DNA of 64,000 bases from Streptomyces spongiicola (GTDB lineage Bacteria > Actinomycetota > Actinomycetes > Streptomycetales > Streptomycetaceae): positions 6,202,001 to 6,266,000 of the forward strand of contig NZ_CP029254.1 in assembly GCF_003122365.1 (NCBI RefSeq). The letters run 5' to 3'. The position numbers were made by a program, and so were the translations under genes. Position 1 is the stretch's first letter, and the number at the start of each line of letters is the position of its first letter. The notes beneath the pieces were generated by a model. That model saw only the letters and a program-made list of their open reading frames with translations, searched no databases and was not told the origin of the DNA. This document shows positions 1 to 8,541 of the stretch, in pieces.

Positions 1-42
1 GCGACGGCCACGACCAACGCGGCCGCCGCGGCCGGCAACTGA
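1..42 (+). CDS. C-terminal end of an upstream gene (partial)
   Basis: Frame 1 stays open from the window edge to a TGA at 40-42 and ends in an Ala/Thr/Asn-rich tail. Only 13 residues are visible, so no function can be given. The stop lies inside the first unit of the repeat array that runs up to the asparagine synthase gene. It could also be chance open frame in GC-rich DNA. Confidence 0.25.
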   Translation, partial: ATATTNAAAAAGN

Positions 43-141
43 CCGAGGACGCGGCCGCCGCCCGCAACCGACCGAGGACGCGGCCACCGTCCGCAACCGA
101 CCGAGGACGCGGCCACCGCCGCCCCCAACCGACCGAGGAGA
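36..141. repeat. ~29-bp tandem array carrying repeated SD-like GAGGA
   Basis: Three full units start at 36, 65 and 94 with CAACYGACCGAGGACGCGGC, and a fourth partial unit at 126 ends as the Shine-Dalgarno of the gene at 148 (GAGGAG at 136-141). The array starts in the stop codon of the preceding frame and ends at the SD, so the functional SD looks like one member of the array. Confidence 0.85.
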
Positions 142-147
142 CTGCCC

Positions 148-1974
148 GTGTGCGGAATCACCGGCTGGGTGTCCTTCCACCAGGACGCCCGCAGCCACGC
201 CCCCGTCATCGAGGCCATGACGGCCACTCTCACCCCCCGCGGCCCGGACGCGGGCGGCGTCTGGCTGGGCGAGCACGCGGCCATCGGACACCGCCGCCTC
301 GCCGTCATCGACCCGGCCGGCGGAGTCCAGCCGATGACGGACCGGCCCGACGAGCCGGCCGTCGTCCTCAGCTACAGCGGAGAGGTCTACAACCACCACG
401 AGCTGCGCGCCGAACTGAGGCGCCTCGGACACGACTTCCGCACCCGCAGCGACACCGAGGTGGTGCTGCGGGCCTGCCTCCAGTGGGGCGAGGACGTCGC
501 GGAGCACCTCGACGGCATGTTCGCCTTCGCGGTATGGGACGAACGGGCCCGGCGGCTCCTCCTGGTCCGCGACCGCCTCGGCGTGAAGCCGCTCTACTGG
601 GCCGCCGTCGACGGCGGTCTCGCCTTCGCCTCGGAGCCCAAGGCGCTGTTCGCGCACCCCGAGATCCGCCCCCGCGTGGACGCGGACGGACTGCGCGAGG
701 CGTACAGCCTGCTGTTCAACACCGGCCCCACGGTGTGGTCTGGAGTGCGCGAGGTCGAGCCGGGCGGCGTGCTCGCCCTGGACCGCGCCGGCATCCGCGA
801 ACGCCGCTACTGGCAGCTGGAGGCCCGCCCCCACGGCGACGACCGCGACACCACCGTCGAACGCGTCCGCGATCTCGTCTCCACCGCCGCGCGCAGCCAG
901 CTGGAGGCCGACGTCCCGCTGTGCAGCCTGCTGTCCGGCGGGATCGACTCCACGGTGCTCACCGCGCTGCTCGCCGGTGAACTCCGCAGGCGGGAGGGCC
1001 CGGACGCGCGGATCCGCTCGTACGCGGTGGACTACAGCGACCAGGCCGAGCAGTTCACCGGCGACGTACTGCGCACCGGCCACGACACGCCGTTCGCGAC
1101 CGAGGCCGGGGCGTACATCGGCACCGACCACAGCACCGTCGTCCTCGACCCGCGCTCCCTGCTCGACCTCGACCACCGCAGGGCGGTCGTCGCGGCCCGG
1201 GACTCGCCCATCGGCGTCGGGGACATGGACACCTCGCTGTACCTGCTGTTCGGGAGGATCCGCGAGCACTCGACCGTCGCCCTGTCCGGCGAGGCGGCGG
1301 ACGAGGTGTTCGGCGGATACCCCTGGTTCCACAACCCCAAGGCCCTGGCCGCCTCGACCTTCCCCTGGCTGCTCGTCACCGGCGACGAGGCCGCGATGCC
1401 GGTCAACCCCGAACTCGACCTGCGCATAGCCGAGTTCCGTGACGACACCTACGCCGACGCCCTGGCGGCGGTGCCGCACGCCGACGGCGAGACCGCGACC
1501 GAGCACCGGCAGCGCGAGATGCAGCACCTGTCCCTGACCCGCTGGCTGCGCCAGCTCCTGCACCGCAAGGACCGCCTCAGCATGGCGTGGGGGCTGGAGG
1601 TCCGCGTCCCGTACTGCGACCACCGCCTGGTCGAGTACGCCTTCGACACGACCTGGGCGCTGAAGAGCTTCGACGGCCGGGAGAAGAGCCTGCTGCGCGC
1701 CTCGGGAACCGGCCTCGCCCCTGACTCGGTGCTGCACCGCCCCAAGAACCACTACCCGGCCACCCACCACCCCGACTACAACCGCGGTCTCCAGGACCTG
1801 GCCCGGGACGCGCTGTCCGACCCGCGGGTCCGCGCCCTGGCGGACGAATCCGTCATCAAGCCCAGCCTGGACACCGCGCCCGACCGGCTTCAGTGGGGCC
1901 ACCGGCTCCGTCTCGAACGCGTCGTGGACCTCGCCCTGTGGCTGGACCACCACCGCCCCGAACTCGCCCTCTGA
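148..1974 (+). CDS. asnB: Asparagine synthase (glutamine-hydrolysing) family protein
   Basis: This 608-residue protein has the two-domain architecture of class B asparagine synthetases. The N-terminus MCGITGW supplies the Cys nucleophile of the Ntn glutaminase domain (about residues 2-200). The C-terminal synthetase domain has the ATP pyrophosphatase loop SGGIDS near residue 264 and the conserved SGEAADEVFGGY segment. The GTG start at 148 is preceded by GAGGAG. It lies 10 bp upstream of a cytochrome P450 gene, with a DIT1/PvcA-type gene further on, so it may act in specialised metabolism, amidating a carboxylate rather than making free asparagine. That role is inferred from context; the fold and ammonia transfer from glutamine are family knowledge. 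Confidence 0.9.
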   Translation: MCGITGWVSFHQDARSHAPVIEAMTATLTPRGPDAGGVWLGEHAAIGHRRLAVIDPAGGVQPMTDRPDEPAVVLSYSGEVYNHHELRAELRRLGHDFRTRSDTEVVLRACLQWGEDVAEHLDGMFAFAVWDERARRLLLVRDRLGVKPLYWAAVDGGLAFASEPKALFAHPEIRPRVDADGLREAYSLLFNTGPTVWSGVREVEPGGVLALDRAGIRERRYWQLEARPHGDDRDTTVERVRDLVSTAARSQLEADVPLCSLLSGGIDSTVLTALLAGELRRREGPDARIRSYAVDYSDQAEQFTGDVLRTGHDTPFATEAGAYIGTDHSTVVLDPRSLLDLDHRRAVVAARDSPIGVGDMDTSLYLLFGRIREHSTVALSGEAADEVFGGYPWFHNPKALAASTFPWLLVTGDEAAMPVNPELDLRIAEFRDDTYADALAAVPHADGETATEHRQREMQHLSLTRWLRQLLHRKDRLSMAWGLEVRVPYCDHRLVEYAFDTTWALKSFDGREKSLLRASGTGLAPDSVLHRPKNHYPATHHPDYNRGLQDLARDALSDPRVRALADESVIKPSLDTAPDRLQWGHRLRLERVVDLALWLDHHRPELAL

Positions 1975-1984
1975 GGAGCGCACC

Positions 1985-3250
1985 ATGACCCTTCACGAGA
2001 CGCCTCCCGCCATGGACGACGTCGACGCCCTCCCCGAACCGGTGCCGCTGACCGGCTGCCCGTACAAGAGCGACCCCTACCCGCTCTACGAGCGGATGCG
2101 CGAGGCCGGACCGGTCCACCGGGTGGTCTTCCCCAGCGGGGTGAACGCCTGGCTGGTCACCGGCTACGAGGCCGCCCACCGGGCCCTCAACGACGAACGC
2201 CTCGGCAAGAACCACGACCGGGGCAACGACCGCTGGCGGGCCCGAGCGTCGATCATGCCCGAGCCCCAGCACTCGCAGCTCCAGGTGCACCTGCTCCACC
2301 AGGACCCGCCCAAGCACACCCGCATGCGGCGCTACGTCACCGACGCCTTCACCCCGCGCCGTGTCGAGAGCCTGCTGCCGCGCTTCCGGGAACTCGCCGA
2401 CGCCCTCGTCGACGCCCTGCCCGAGACCGGTCCCGCCGACCTCGTCGCCGGATTCGCCGCGCACTTCCCCTTCCAGGTCCTCGCCGAGGTCATCGGGCTG
2501 CCCGCCGAACTGGCCGCCCGCTTCGACCGCGACTGGGGGAAGGTCGTCCAGCCGGTCGGCCCCACCGACCCGGCCCGGCCCGCGTACGAGGCCCGGCTGC
2601 ACGGCCTGCAGAGCTATATCGCCGAGGTCGTCGCCCACAAGCGCGCGCAACGGGACGACGACCTGCTCAGCCGGCTCGTCGCCGCCCGCGACGGCGGCGA
2701 ACTGACCCAGGAGGAGCTGGACTCCATGATCTTCCAGCTCCTCGTCGCCGGACAGGAGCCGGTCACCAACCAGATCACCACCGCGCTCATCGCCCTCTTC
2801 CGCCACCCCGGCGCACTCGGCCGGCTGCGCGACGACCCCGGTCTGCTGCCCCAGGCCGTCGAGGAACTCCTGCGCTACGACAGCGCCTTCGAACTCACCA
2901 CCTGGCGCTTCTTCGCCGAGGACAGCGATCTGCACGGCACCGCGGTCCCGGCCGGGGACTCCGTGATCATCTCCCTGTGCGCCGCCAACCGCGACCCCCG
3001 GCGTTTCGACAGGCCCGACGAACTCGACCTGGAGCGCAGCCCCAACCCGCATCTGGCCTTCGGGCACGGCATCCACTTCTGCCCCGGTGCCGCACTCGCC
3101 CGCGCCGAACTCCGGATCGCCCTGGGCACCCTCCTCACCCGGCTGCCGGGCCTGCATCTCGCCGTCCCGGACCAGGACATCCAGTGGATCCCGGCCGTCC
3201 TCGGCCGCGGCACCAACCACCTGCCCGTCGGCTACGACCGGCGCGCCTGA
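1985..3250 (+). CDS. Cytochrome P450 with unusual I-helix (AGQEP)
   Basis: A 421-residue soluble bacterial P450. The heme-binding loop is FGHGIHFCPG with Cys366 as the thiolate ligand, and the K-helix ExxR is E294-LL-R297. The I-helix oxygen-activation motif, usually AG(x)(E/D)T, reads A255-G-Q-E258-P259: the acid is kept but the catalytic Thr is Pro. Such changes occur in P450s using substrate-assisted proton delivery or doing coupling chemistry (family knowledge). The ATG follows GAGGAGCGCACC and lies 10 bp after the asparagine synthase stop, so the two are probably one operon. With the isocyanide-synthase-like gene downstream, the pair resembles yeast DIT1/DIT2; the substrate is unknown. 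Confidence 0.92.
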   Translation: MTLHETPPAMDDVDALPEPVPLTGCPYKSDPYPLYERMREAGPVHRVVFPSGVNAWLVTGYEAAHRALNDERLGKNHDRGNDRWRARASIMPEPQHSQLQVHLLHQDPPKHTRMRRYVTDAFTPRRVESLLPRFRELADALVDALPETGPADLVAGFAAHFPFQVLAEVIGLPAELAARFDRDWGKVVQPVGPTDPARPAYEARLHGLQSYIAEVVAHKRAQRDDDLLSRLVAARDGGELTQEELDSMIFQLLVAGQEPVTNQITTALIALFRHPGALGRLRDDPGLLPQAVEELLRYDSAFELTTWRFFAEDSDLHGTAVPAGDSVIISLCAANRDPRRFDRPDELDLERSPNPHLAFGHGIHFCPGAALARAELRIALGTLLTRLPGLHLAVPDQDIQWIPAVLGRGTNHLPVGYDRRA

Positions 3251-3288
3251 CCCCAGACACCACCGACCGGGCCCGGCCGAACGGGCGG

Positions 3289-3425
3289 AGCCCGGTCCGC
3301 GGCGGAACCGATACGCCGCCGGTCGAACGTACGCGCCCGGTCCGCGGCGGAGGCGATTCGTCCCGGCCGAACGGCGGGGGCCCGTTCCGCGGCGGAGAAC
3401 ATGCCCCCGCCGAACGTCCGCGCCC
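3289..3425. repeat. Degenerate GC repeats between P450 and isocyanide synthase genes
   Basis: The 235-bp gap holds three imperfect copies of a CCCGGTCCGCGGCGGA-like segment, each paired with a CGGTCGAACGT/GGCCGAACGG-like segment. I see no gene here. The last copies lead into the SD of the downstream gene. Confidence 0.6.
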
Positions 3426-3485
3426 GGCCGCCCGCCGAGGCGCTATGCCGCCATGCCGCCATGTCCGACCCCACGGAGGCCCCAG

Positions 3486-4544
3486 ATGCCGCTGACGACA
3501 GCAGCCGACGCCCAGACCGCCCACGACTCCCATACCGTTGAGCGCGCCGCCCGTACCACTCAGACTGCCGGGACCACTGAGACCACTGAGACCACAGAGA
3601 CCGCTGAGACTGCCGAGACTGCAGAGAGCGCCGAGACCACGGAGACTGCCAAGGCCGTCGGCACCGCCGTCCTGAGACTGCTGCTGCCCCACCACCGCAC
3701 GGCCGACCACGGGGCAGCGCCCGCCGAGGCCTTCCCCCACCAGCTCCACCAGATCGGCGCGTTCGTGCGCCGCAACGAACCCATCGTCCTCACCCTGCCC
3801 GGCTTCCCCTGCAAGTCGCCGAACCCGGCCAAGGTCCTCGGCCACCTTCCTGACCAGGGAGAACGGCTCTCCCTGGCCTTCCTGAACTCCCTGTGCGCCC
3901 GCATCGAGGAGATCCACGCACCCGGGGCCCGCGTCGTCATCTGCTCCGACGGCCATGTCTTCGGCGACCTCATCCGCGTGCCCGACGAGCACATAGACGC
4001 CTACTCGGACGAACTCGGCCGGCTGATCGACGAACTCGGCCTGGAACACCTGTCCGTGTTCGACCTCAGGGACGTCCTCGGCGACCTGCCCCATTCGGCG
4101 AAACGCGCCTATGTGCACGACCGCTACGCACCCGGCCTCGATGAACTACGGGCCGAGGTCCGCGCCGACGAGCACACCCTGGCGCTCTACCGCGGTATCA
4201 CCCGCTTCCTCGTGGACGACACCGCCGACTTCACCGGGACCCGCTCCGCCCTCCAGCGCGAATGCCGCCGCCGGGCGTACGGCGTCATCCAGCGCAGCCG
4301 CGCCTGGGGGGAGCTGATCGCCGAGCACCATCCGGGTTCGGTACGGCTGTCCATCCACCCCCAGGCCGTCGGGGCGCCCAAGTTCGGTATCCGCCTCCTG
4401 GACGCCCCCGACGTATGGGTCACTCCCTGGCACTCCGCGGCTCTGCACCGGCCAGACGGCACATGGAGTCTGATGCCCCGGGCCAGGGCCGAGCGACTCG
4501 GGCGGCTGGTGCACCACGAGGGCAGACCGAGCCACTTCGAGTGA
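3486..4544 (+). CDS. DIT1/PvcA-family isocyanide (isonitrile) synthase-like protein
   Basis: 352 residues. Residues 1-58 are low-complexity Thr/Glu/Ala encoded by ACTGAGACC-type repeats; the family domain follows. Recognisable blocks are FPCKSPNPAKVLG (107-119), LPDQGERLSL (121-130) and ICSDGHVFGDL (152-162), with a C-terminal WHSAALHRPDG block. The family (Dit1_PvcA) includes PvcA/IsnA, which turn an aromatic amino acid plus ribulose-5-phosphate into an isonitrile, and yeast Dit1 of dityrosine synthesis. ATG 3486 is preceded by GGAGG at 3475-3479, which decides the start; the frame is open further upstream. No PvcB/IsnB-type Fe/2-oxoglutarate oxygenase is in the window; the neighbouring P450 is the likely tailoring enzyme. 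The amino acid substrate cannot be read from sequence. Confidence 0.85.
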   Translation: MPLTTAADAQTAHDSHTVERAARTTQTAGTTETTETTETAETAETAESAETTETAKAVGTAVLRLLLPHHRTADHGAAPAEAFPHQLHQIGAFVRRNEPIVLTLPGFPCKSPNPAKVLGHLPDQGERLSLAFLNSLCARIEEIHAPGARVVICSDGHVFGDLIRVPDEHIDAYSDELGRLIDELGLEHLSVFDLRDVLGDLPHSAKRAYVHDRYAPGLDELRAEVRADEHTLALYRGITRFLVDDTADFTGTRSALQRECRRRAYGVIQRSRAWGELIAEHHPGSVRLSIHPQAVGAPKFGIRLLDAPDVWVTPWHSAALHRPDGTWSLMPRARAERLGRLVHHEGRPSHFE

Positions 4545-4746
4545 CGGGCGACCGGTCACCGGGCCCCGGCACCCCCCGCTGCCCCCGTCCGCGGGCCGCG
4601 GCTCGGGCTGCCCACTGCCGCCGCGCCGTTCACTGCGGTTGAATGCCGCTGCGGTCGACTGCGGTTGCTCGACTGCCGCTGCGGCCATCAACCGCCGAGT
4701 CCGATGGGCCACGGCGAGCCGGGCCCGGCCGTCATTCGCGCCACCC

Positions 4747-4880
4747 GGCAGGAGGACCCATTGGCAGGAGGACCCATTGGCAGGAGGACCGACCGGCCAG
4801 AGCACGACCGGCCAGAGCACGACCGGCCAGAGCACGACCGGCCAGAGCACGACCGGACAGAGCACGACCGGACAGAGCAC
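4747..4880. repeat. Two adjacent tandem arrays (16-bp x2.7, 15-bp x6)
   Basis: The unit GGCAGGAGGACCCATT occurs at 4747 and 4763 with a truncated third copy at 4779. Six copies of GACCGGCCAGAGCAC follow from 4791 to 4880, the last two with one base changed (GGACAG). The 15-bp unit keeps all frames open, so spurious reading frames run through it. Each 16-bp unit contains an SD-like AGGAGG. Confidence 0.95.
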
Positions 4881-4995
4881 GACCCCGCGGCAGCACGGTG
4901 CAGAGCACCGTCCCGCGGCACCACCACCCCGGCTAGAGCCCGACCCTGTGGGAGCACCAGCAGACATGAGCACCACCGGCCAGAGGAAGTCACCG

Positions 4996-5757
4996 ATGCC
5001 CCGTTCGACCCCGGCGCGCACACCGCGCCGTATCGGCGTCCTCACCACCGCGGCGTTCGCGGCGGTCGTCGCCGGCGCGGGGCCCGCCACGGCCCATACG
5101 GAGGTCGAGGCGCCCGGAGCCCGAGCCCTCGATCAGAACGTCGCGCTCACCTTCACCGCCGCCTCGGAGTCCGACACCGCCGGGATCAGCAGACTGGAGG
5201 TGATCCTCCCCGAGGGCATGGCACCGCGGGACATCACCTACCGGGAAGGGCCCGAGGGCTGGAAGTTCGCCACCACCAGCCGTGGGTACACGGTGTCCGG
5301 GCCGAAGCTCCCGGTGGGGGAGGACGCCGAGTACGTCGTGACGGCACGGCAGTTGCCCGACGTCCCGGCCCTGCACTTCAAGACCCTCCAGACCTACGAC
5401 GACGGGCAGGTCGACCGCTGGATCGAACTGGAGGAGGAGAAGAACGGCGAGGCGCACGGCCACAGCCACCCCGCACCCCGGCTGGCACTGGAGCCCGCCG
5501 CACCCGGCGCGAAGCCGGTGGGCTCCGCACCGGAGCAGACGCCGGCGGCGGCCCCGTCCACCACCGGACCCAGCCCGGCCGAGGCCGCGGGCGGACCGCA
5601 GCCCGAAGCCACGGCAGCGGCGGAAGCCGCCGCGGGGGACGGCGCGGGGGACGGCGGGGGCATCCCGGTCGCCGCGACGGCCGGAATCGCCGCGGCCGTG
5701 CTGGCACTCGGCGGCGGGGCGTGGTGGTTCAGGAACCGCCGGGGTGGAACCGCGTGA
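4996..5757 (+). CDS. Secreted YcnI-like copper protein (DUF1775) with C-terminal anchor
   Basis: A 253-residue exported protein. The signal peptide runs to about residue 33 (RRIGVLTTAAFAAVVAGAG then ATA) so the mature chain would begin at His34, followed by TEVEAP. In YcnI-type proteins the N-terminal His with a downstream Trp binds copper; Trp89 in EGWKF is the candidate partner. The DUF1775 domain ends near 160, followed by an Ala/Pro/Gly-rich linker and a C-terminal membrane helix ending in basic RNRRGG. ATG 4996 has GAGGAAG upstream, which decides it against earlier in-frame starts running into the tandem repeats. A DUF5134 membrane protein follows, a common pairing around copper handling. 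Confidence 0.88.
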   Translation: MPRSTPARTPRRIGVLTTAAFAAVVAGAGPATAHTEVEAPGARALDQNVALTFTAASESDTAGISRLEVILPEGMAPRDITYREGPEGWKFATTSRGYTVSGPKLPVGEDAEYVVTARQLPDVPALHFKTLQTYDDGQVDRWIELEEEKNGEAHGHSHPAPRLALEPAAPGAKPVGSAPEQTPAAAPSTTGPSPAEAAGGPQPEATAAAEAAAGDGAGDGGGIPVAATAGIAAAVLALGGGAWWFRNRRGGTA

Positions 5758-5976
5758 GAACCACCCGGTCGCGCCCCGGACCGAGCCACCGTCACGCGTG
5801 AGACGGCGGCCGGTACCTCCCGGCGCGGACGGGCACCGGCGGGAACGATCCCCCGTCACCGCGGCCACTGACCGGCCGGTCCGGGCACCGCGGGGGACCG
5901 CCGTACCCGAACGGCGGACCGCGCCGGCGACCACGAACCAGGGTGCCATGCGGCGGCACCCCGGAGGGACCGCCGC

Positions 5977-6615
5977 GTGATCGCCGGGAACGGACTGCGC
6001 TGGATCCTGACCGTGGTGTTCGCCGTGCCGGTGATGTACGGGACGTGGCGGGCCTGCGCCCCGGGTACCGAGGCCGGGGACCGGGTGGACCAGGCGTTCC
6101 ACGTCGTGGCGGGATCGCTCATGATCGCTATGGTCTGGCCGTGGGGCACGGTGCTGCCGACCGGCCCCCAGCTCATCGCACTGGTGGCGGGCGCGGCGTG
6201 GTTCCTGGGCTCCGCGCCGCTTCGTGCCGCCACGGGCGCCCGGGTCGCGGCGTCGTACGCGGCCCTGCCGCATGCCGTGATGACGGCGGCCATGGCATGG
6301 ATGGTCGCGGTGATGGGCACCGCGTCCCCGGGGCACGGAGGTGGGACACACGCCCATGCCGGGGCGCACGTGCCGGACGTCTCCGGTGCCACCCTCATGC
6401 GGTTGACGGGCGCCTGGCCGAGGCCGGCAGCGGTTGGGCTGGCCGTCCTGCTCGTGGCGATCGGGCTGCGCTGGCTCGCCCTTGCCTTCGACCGGACCCC
6501 GATCGTCCCGCGCGGCGCCCGCACCGCGGTGGGCGGCGCTGAGGGCGCGCCGGCCCATGCCTGCCACGCGGCCATGGCGCTGGGCATGGCGGAGATGTTC
6601 GTCCTTCTCGTCTGA
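5977..6615 (+). CDS. DUF5134 integral membrane protein
   Basis: 212 residues with about six hydrophobic segments and His/Met-rich loops (HGGGTHAHAGAH near 125-135 and scattered Met), consistent with a metal-related membrane role. The GTG start at 5977 has GGAGGG at 5963-5968. It lies 219 bp downstream of the YcnI-like gene on the same strand; the two often co-occur in actinomycetes, suggesting joint copper trafficking. No enzymatic motif is visible and the molecular function of the family is not established. Confidence 0.8.
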   Translation: MIAGNGLRWILTVVFAVPVMYGTWRACAPGTEAGDRVDQAFHVVAGSLMIAMVWPWGTVLPTGPQLIALVAGAAWFLGSAPLRAATGARVAASYAALPHAVMTAAMAWMVAVMGTASPGHGGGTHAHAGAHVPDVSGATLMRLTGAWPRPAAVGLAVLLVAIGLRWLALAFDRTPIVPRGARTAVGGAEGAPAHACHAAMALGMAEMFVLLV

Positions 6616-7254
6616 GATGTCGGTGAAGGTCGGTGAAGGTTGCTGAAGGCCGCGACGGACGCCTGGGCAGGTCTCAGCAGGCATGAGCGGGTCTCAGCAG
6701 GCGCGAGCAGGCGCGAGCGTGCATGAGCGGGTCTGAGCAGGCCGGCGGGCTCCGGTGGACGCCGGGCGCACACTGCGTACCGCACACTGCGTACCGCGTA
6801 CCGCGGGGCGGAGCGGGGTACGGCCGCCGAGGTCTGCCGCTCGTGGTGTGTCGGTACCCCGTACGGTCGGCGGGACGAACCCGGATCACGGCCGCGTCCC
6901 CCGGTGCGAAGGCGGAGCCGCACCGCCTTCGAGACCACTCTCCCCCAGGGCGTACGCTTCGAGCGCCGACTCTTCCGTGCCGTGCCCGCCACCGCCGACC
7001 AGGACGGCGCCGTCAGCACGGCGTCGACCACGAGGATGTCCAAGAGGAAGACCCAAGGAAGACCAAGAGGAAGACCCAAGGAAGACCAAGAGGGAGACGA
7101 GCGAGGGAAGGCACGACCGCGTGCACGGAGCAGCGGCCACCGAAGTTCACCCACCGCTGACCGAGTGCGTCGCGGCCGGGGCCCGCCGCCGTGGACGGCG
7201 AGGGCGGGCCCCGGCCGTCCGCATCCGGTCCCCCCGCCCAGAAGGCCACCCCGA
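6616..7254. repeat. Gene-free gap with several short repeats, including 23-bp x2
   Basis: No convincing gene. From 6665 a GCAGG(C/T)(A/G)(T/C)GAGCGGGTCT-like element repeats; near 6770-6800 CACACTGCGTACCG is duplicated; at 7041-7086 two exact copies of a 23-bp purine-rich unit (CAAGAGGAAGACCCAAGGAA then GAC) occur with a third partial copy. I looked for a cobalamin riboswitch ahead of cobF and saw none. Confidence 0.75.
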
Positions 7255-8094
7255 ATGAACCCCGACCCCCGCCGCCGCCTCCTCGTCATCGGCATCGGCG
7301 CCGGCGACCCGGACCATCTGACGCTCGCCGCGGTGAAGGCGATCGGCCGCGCCGACGTCTTCTTCGTCCTCGGCAAGGGCCCCGAGAAGTCCTCGCTCAC
7401 GGACCTGCGGCGCCGCATGCTCGACGAGCACGCCCGCCCGCCCTTCCGCGTCGTCGAGGCCGAGGACCCCTGGCGCGACCGTGCGCAGGAAGGCCGCAGC
7501 GGCTACACGGCCGCGGTCCACGACTGGCGCAGCCGACGTGCCGACGTCTATGAGCGCCTGATCCGGGACGAGTTGGAGCCGGGACGGACCGGCGCGCTCC
7601 TGGTCTGGGGCGATCCGGCCCTGTACGACAGCACGTTGGGGATCCTGGCCGAGGTCGAGGAGCGGGGCACCGTCGCGTTCGACACCGAGGTCGTCCCGGG
7701 CGTCAGCAGTGTGTCCGCGCTGGCGGCACGGCACCGCATCACCCTGAACCAGGTCGGGCGTCCGGTCCGCATCACCCCTGCGCGCAGGCTCCGCGAGGAG
7801 GGCCTCGACGACGCCGACGTGGTCGTGATGCTGGACGCCGGGGAGTCCTTCACCGAGGTCGCGGGCGACGGTGTGTGGATCTACTGGGGTGCCTATGTCG
7901 GCACACCCGACGAGATCCTGGTCTCCGGCCGGCTGCCGGACGTCGCCGAGCGCATCAGCCGGCTGCGTGCCGAAGCCCGGGCCCGCCACGGCTGGATCAT
8001 GGACACGTACCTGCTGCGCACCTTCGACGGGCCGGTGGGGGGCGGCGCCGACGGCAGTGCCGACGGTGCCTCCGGGCGGGCGCCGTCGGTGTAG
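7255..8094 (+). CDS. cobF: Precorrin-6A synthase (deacetylating)
   Basis: A 279-residue class III SAM-dependent tetrapyrrole methylase. The N-terminal GIGAGDPDHLTLAA segment is the family's SAM-binding start, and the CobF-specific pattern (VFFVLGKG, WGDPALYDST, VVPGVSSVSALAARH) covers the chain to about residue 260. CobF methylates C-1 of precorrin-5 and releases the acetyl group in aerobic cobalamin synthesis. The last ~15 residues are a Gly/Asp/Ala tail. ATG 7255 was chosen because homology begins there; the frame is open upstream through repeats. No other cob gene is nearby, so it is an orphan here. Confidence 0.9.
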   Translation: MNPDPRRRLLVIGIGAGDPDHLTLAAVKAIGRADVFFVLGKGPEKSSLTDLRRRMLDEHARPPFRVVEAEDPWRDRAQEGRSGYTAAVHDWRSRRADVYERLIRDELEPGRTGALLVWGDPALYDSTLGILAEVEERGTVAFDTEVVPGVSSVSALAARHRITLNQVGRPVRITPARRLREEGLDDADVVVMLDAGESFTEVAGDGVWIYWGAYVGTPDEILVSGRLPDVAERISRLRAEARARHGWIMDTYLLRTFDGPVGGGADGSADGASGRAPSV

Positions 8095-8541
8095 CCCCGC
8101 CAGGACGCCTCCACGGCACGGCCCGGGCGGGGAGGTGGGGGACCCGGGAGACCCGGGCTCGGAGGCGTTCGCGTCCTCCGGGTCGCCGATGCCGCTGAGA
8201 GCACCGTCCATCGTTCGGATGGCGGGGACGGTCCATCGGAGGCGTTCGCCGCGCCGGGCCGCATCCTTGGACGGGGTCGCCGAGATGCCCGACAGCCGGC
8301 GGCAACTGAGGACCGCCCGCGCGATCACCCGGCGCAGGGGCGGCTCGGGGGGTTGCGGCCGTGCGGCCGGCGGTTGCGCCGCGCCGGGTCGCCGGACGGC
8401 CGCCGCGGTGCCGATCCCGCCGGTTCCCACTGGTTCCCGTAGCGATCTCCCGACAGATCTCCCGACGGTTGTGCCGACGGACGTGCCGACGGACCTGCCG
8501 AAGGAAGTCCCGACGGACCACCGGGCGCGTCACGGGGCGCG
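8095..8541. repeat. Gap with ~12-bp GACGGACCTGCC-type repeats
   Basis: No gene is supported. Around 8440-8530 a 12-bp element of the form GTGCCGACGGAC repeats imperfectly about eight times. It reads open in several frames but with an Arg/Thr/Cys composition unlike the neighbours. It is bounded by convergent cobF and the TspO-like gene. Confidence 0.6.

Noticed and set aside
3486..4544. tRNA-dependent cyclodipeptide synthase
   Set aside because: Considered because pulcherrimin-type clusters pair one with a P450, but the FPCKSPNPAKVLG and ICSDGHVFGDL blocks are those of the DIT1/PvcA family.
6616..7254. Cobalamin riboswitch ahead of cobF
   Set aside because: I looked for the B12-box-like core and found only tandem repeats.
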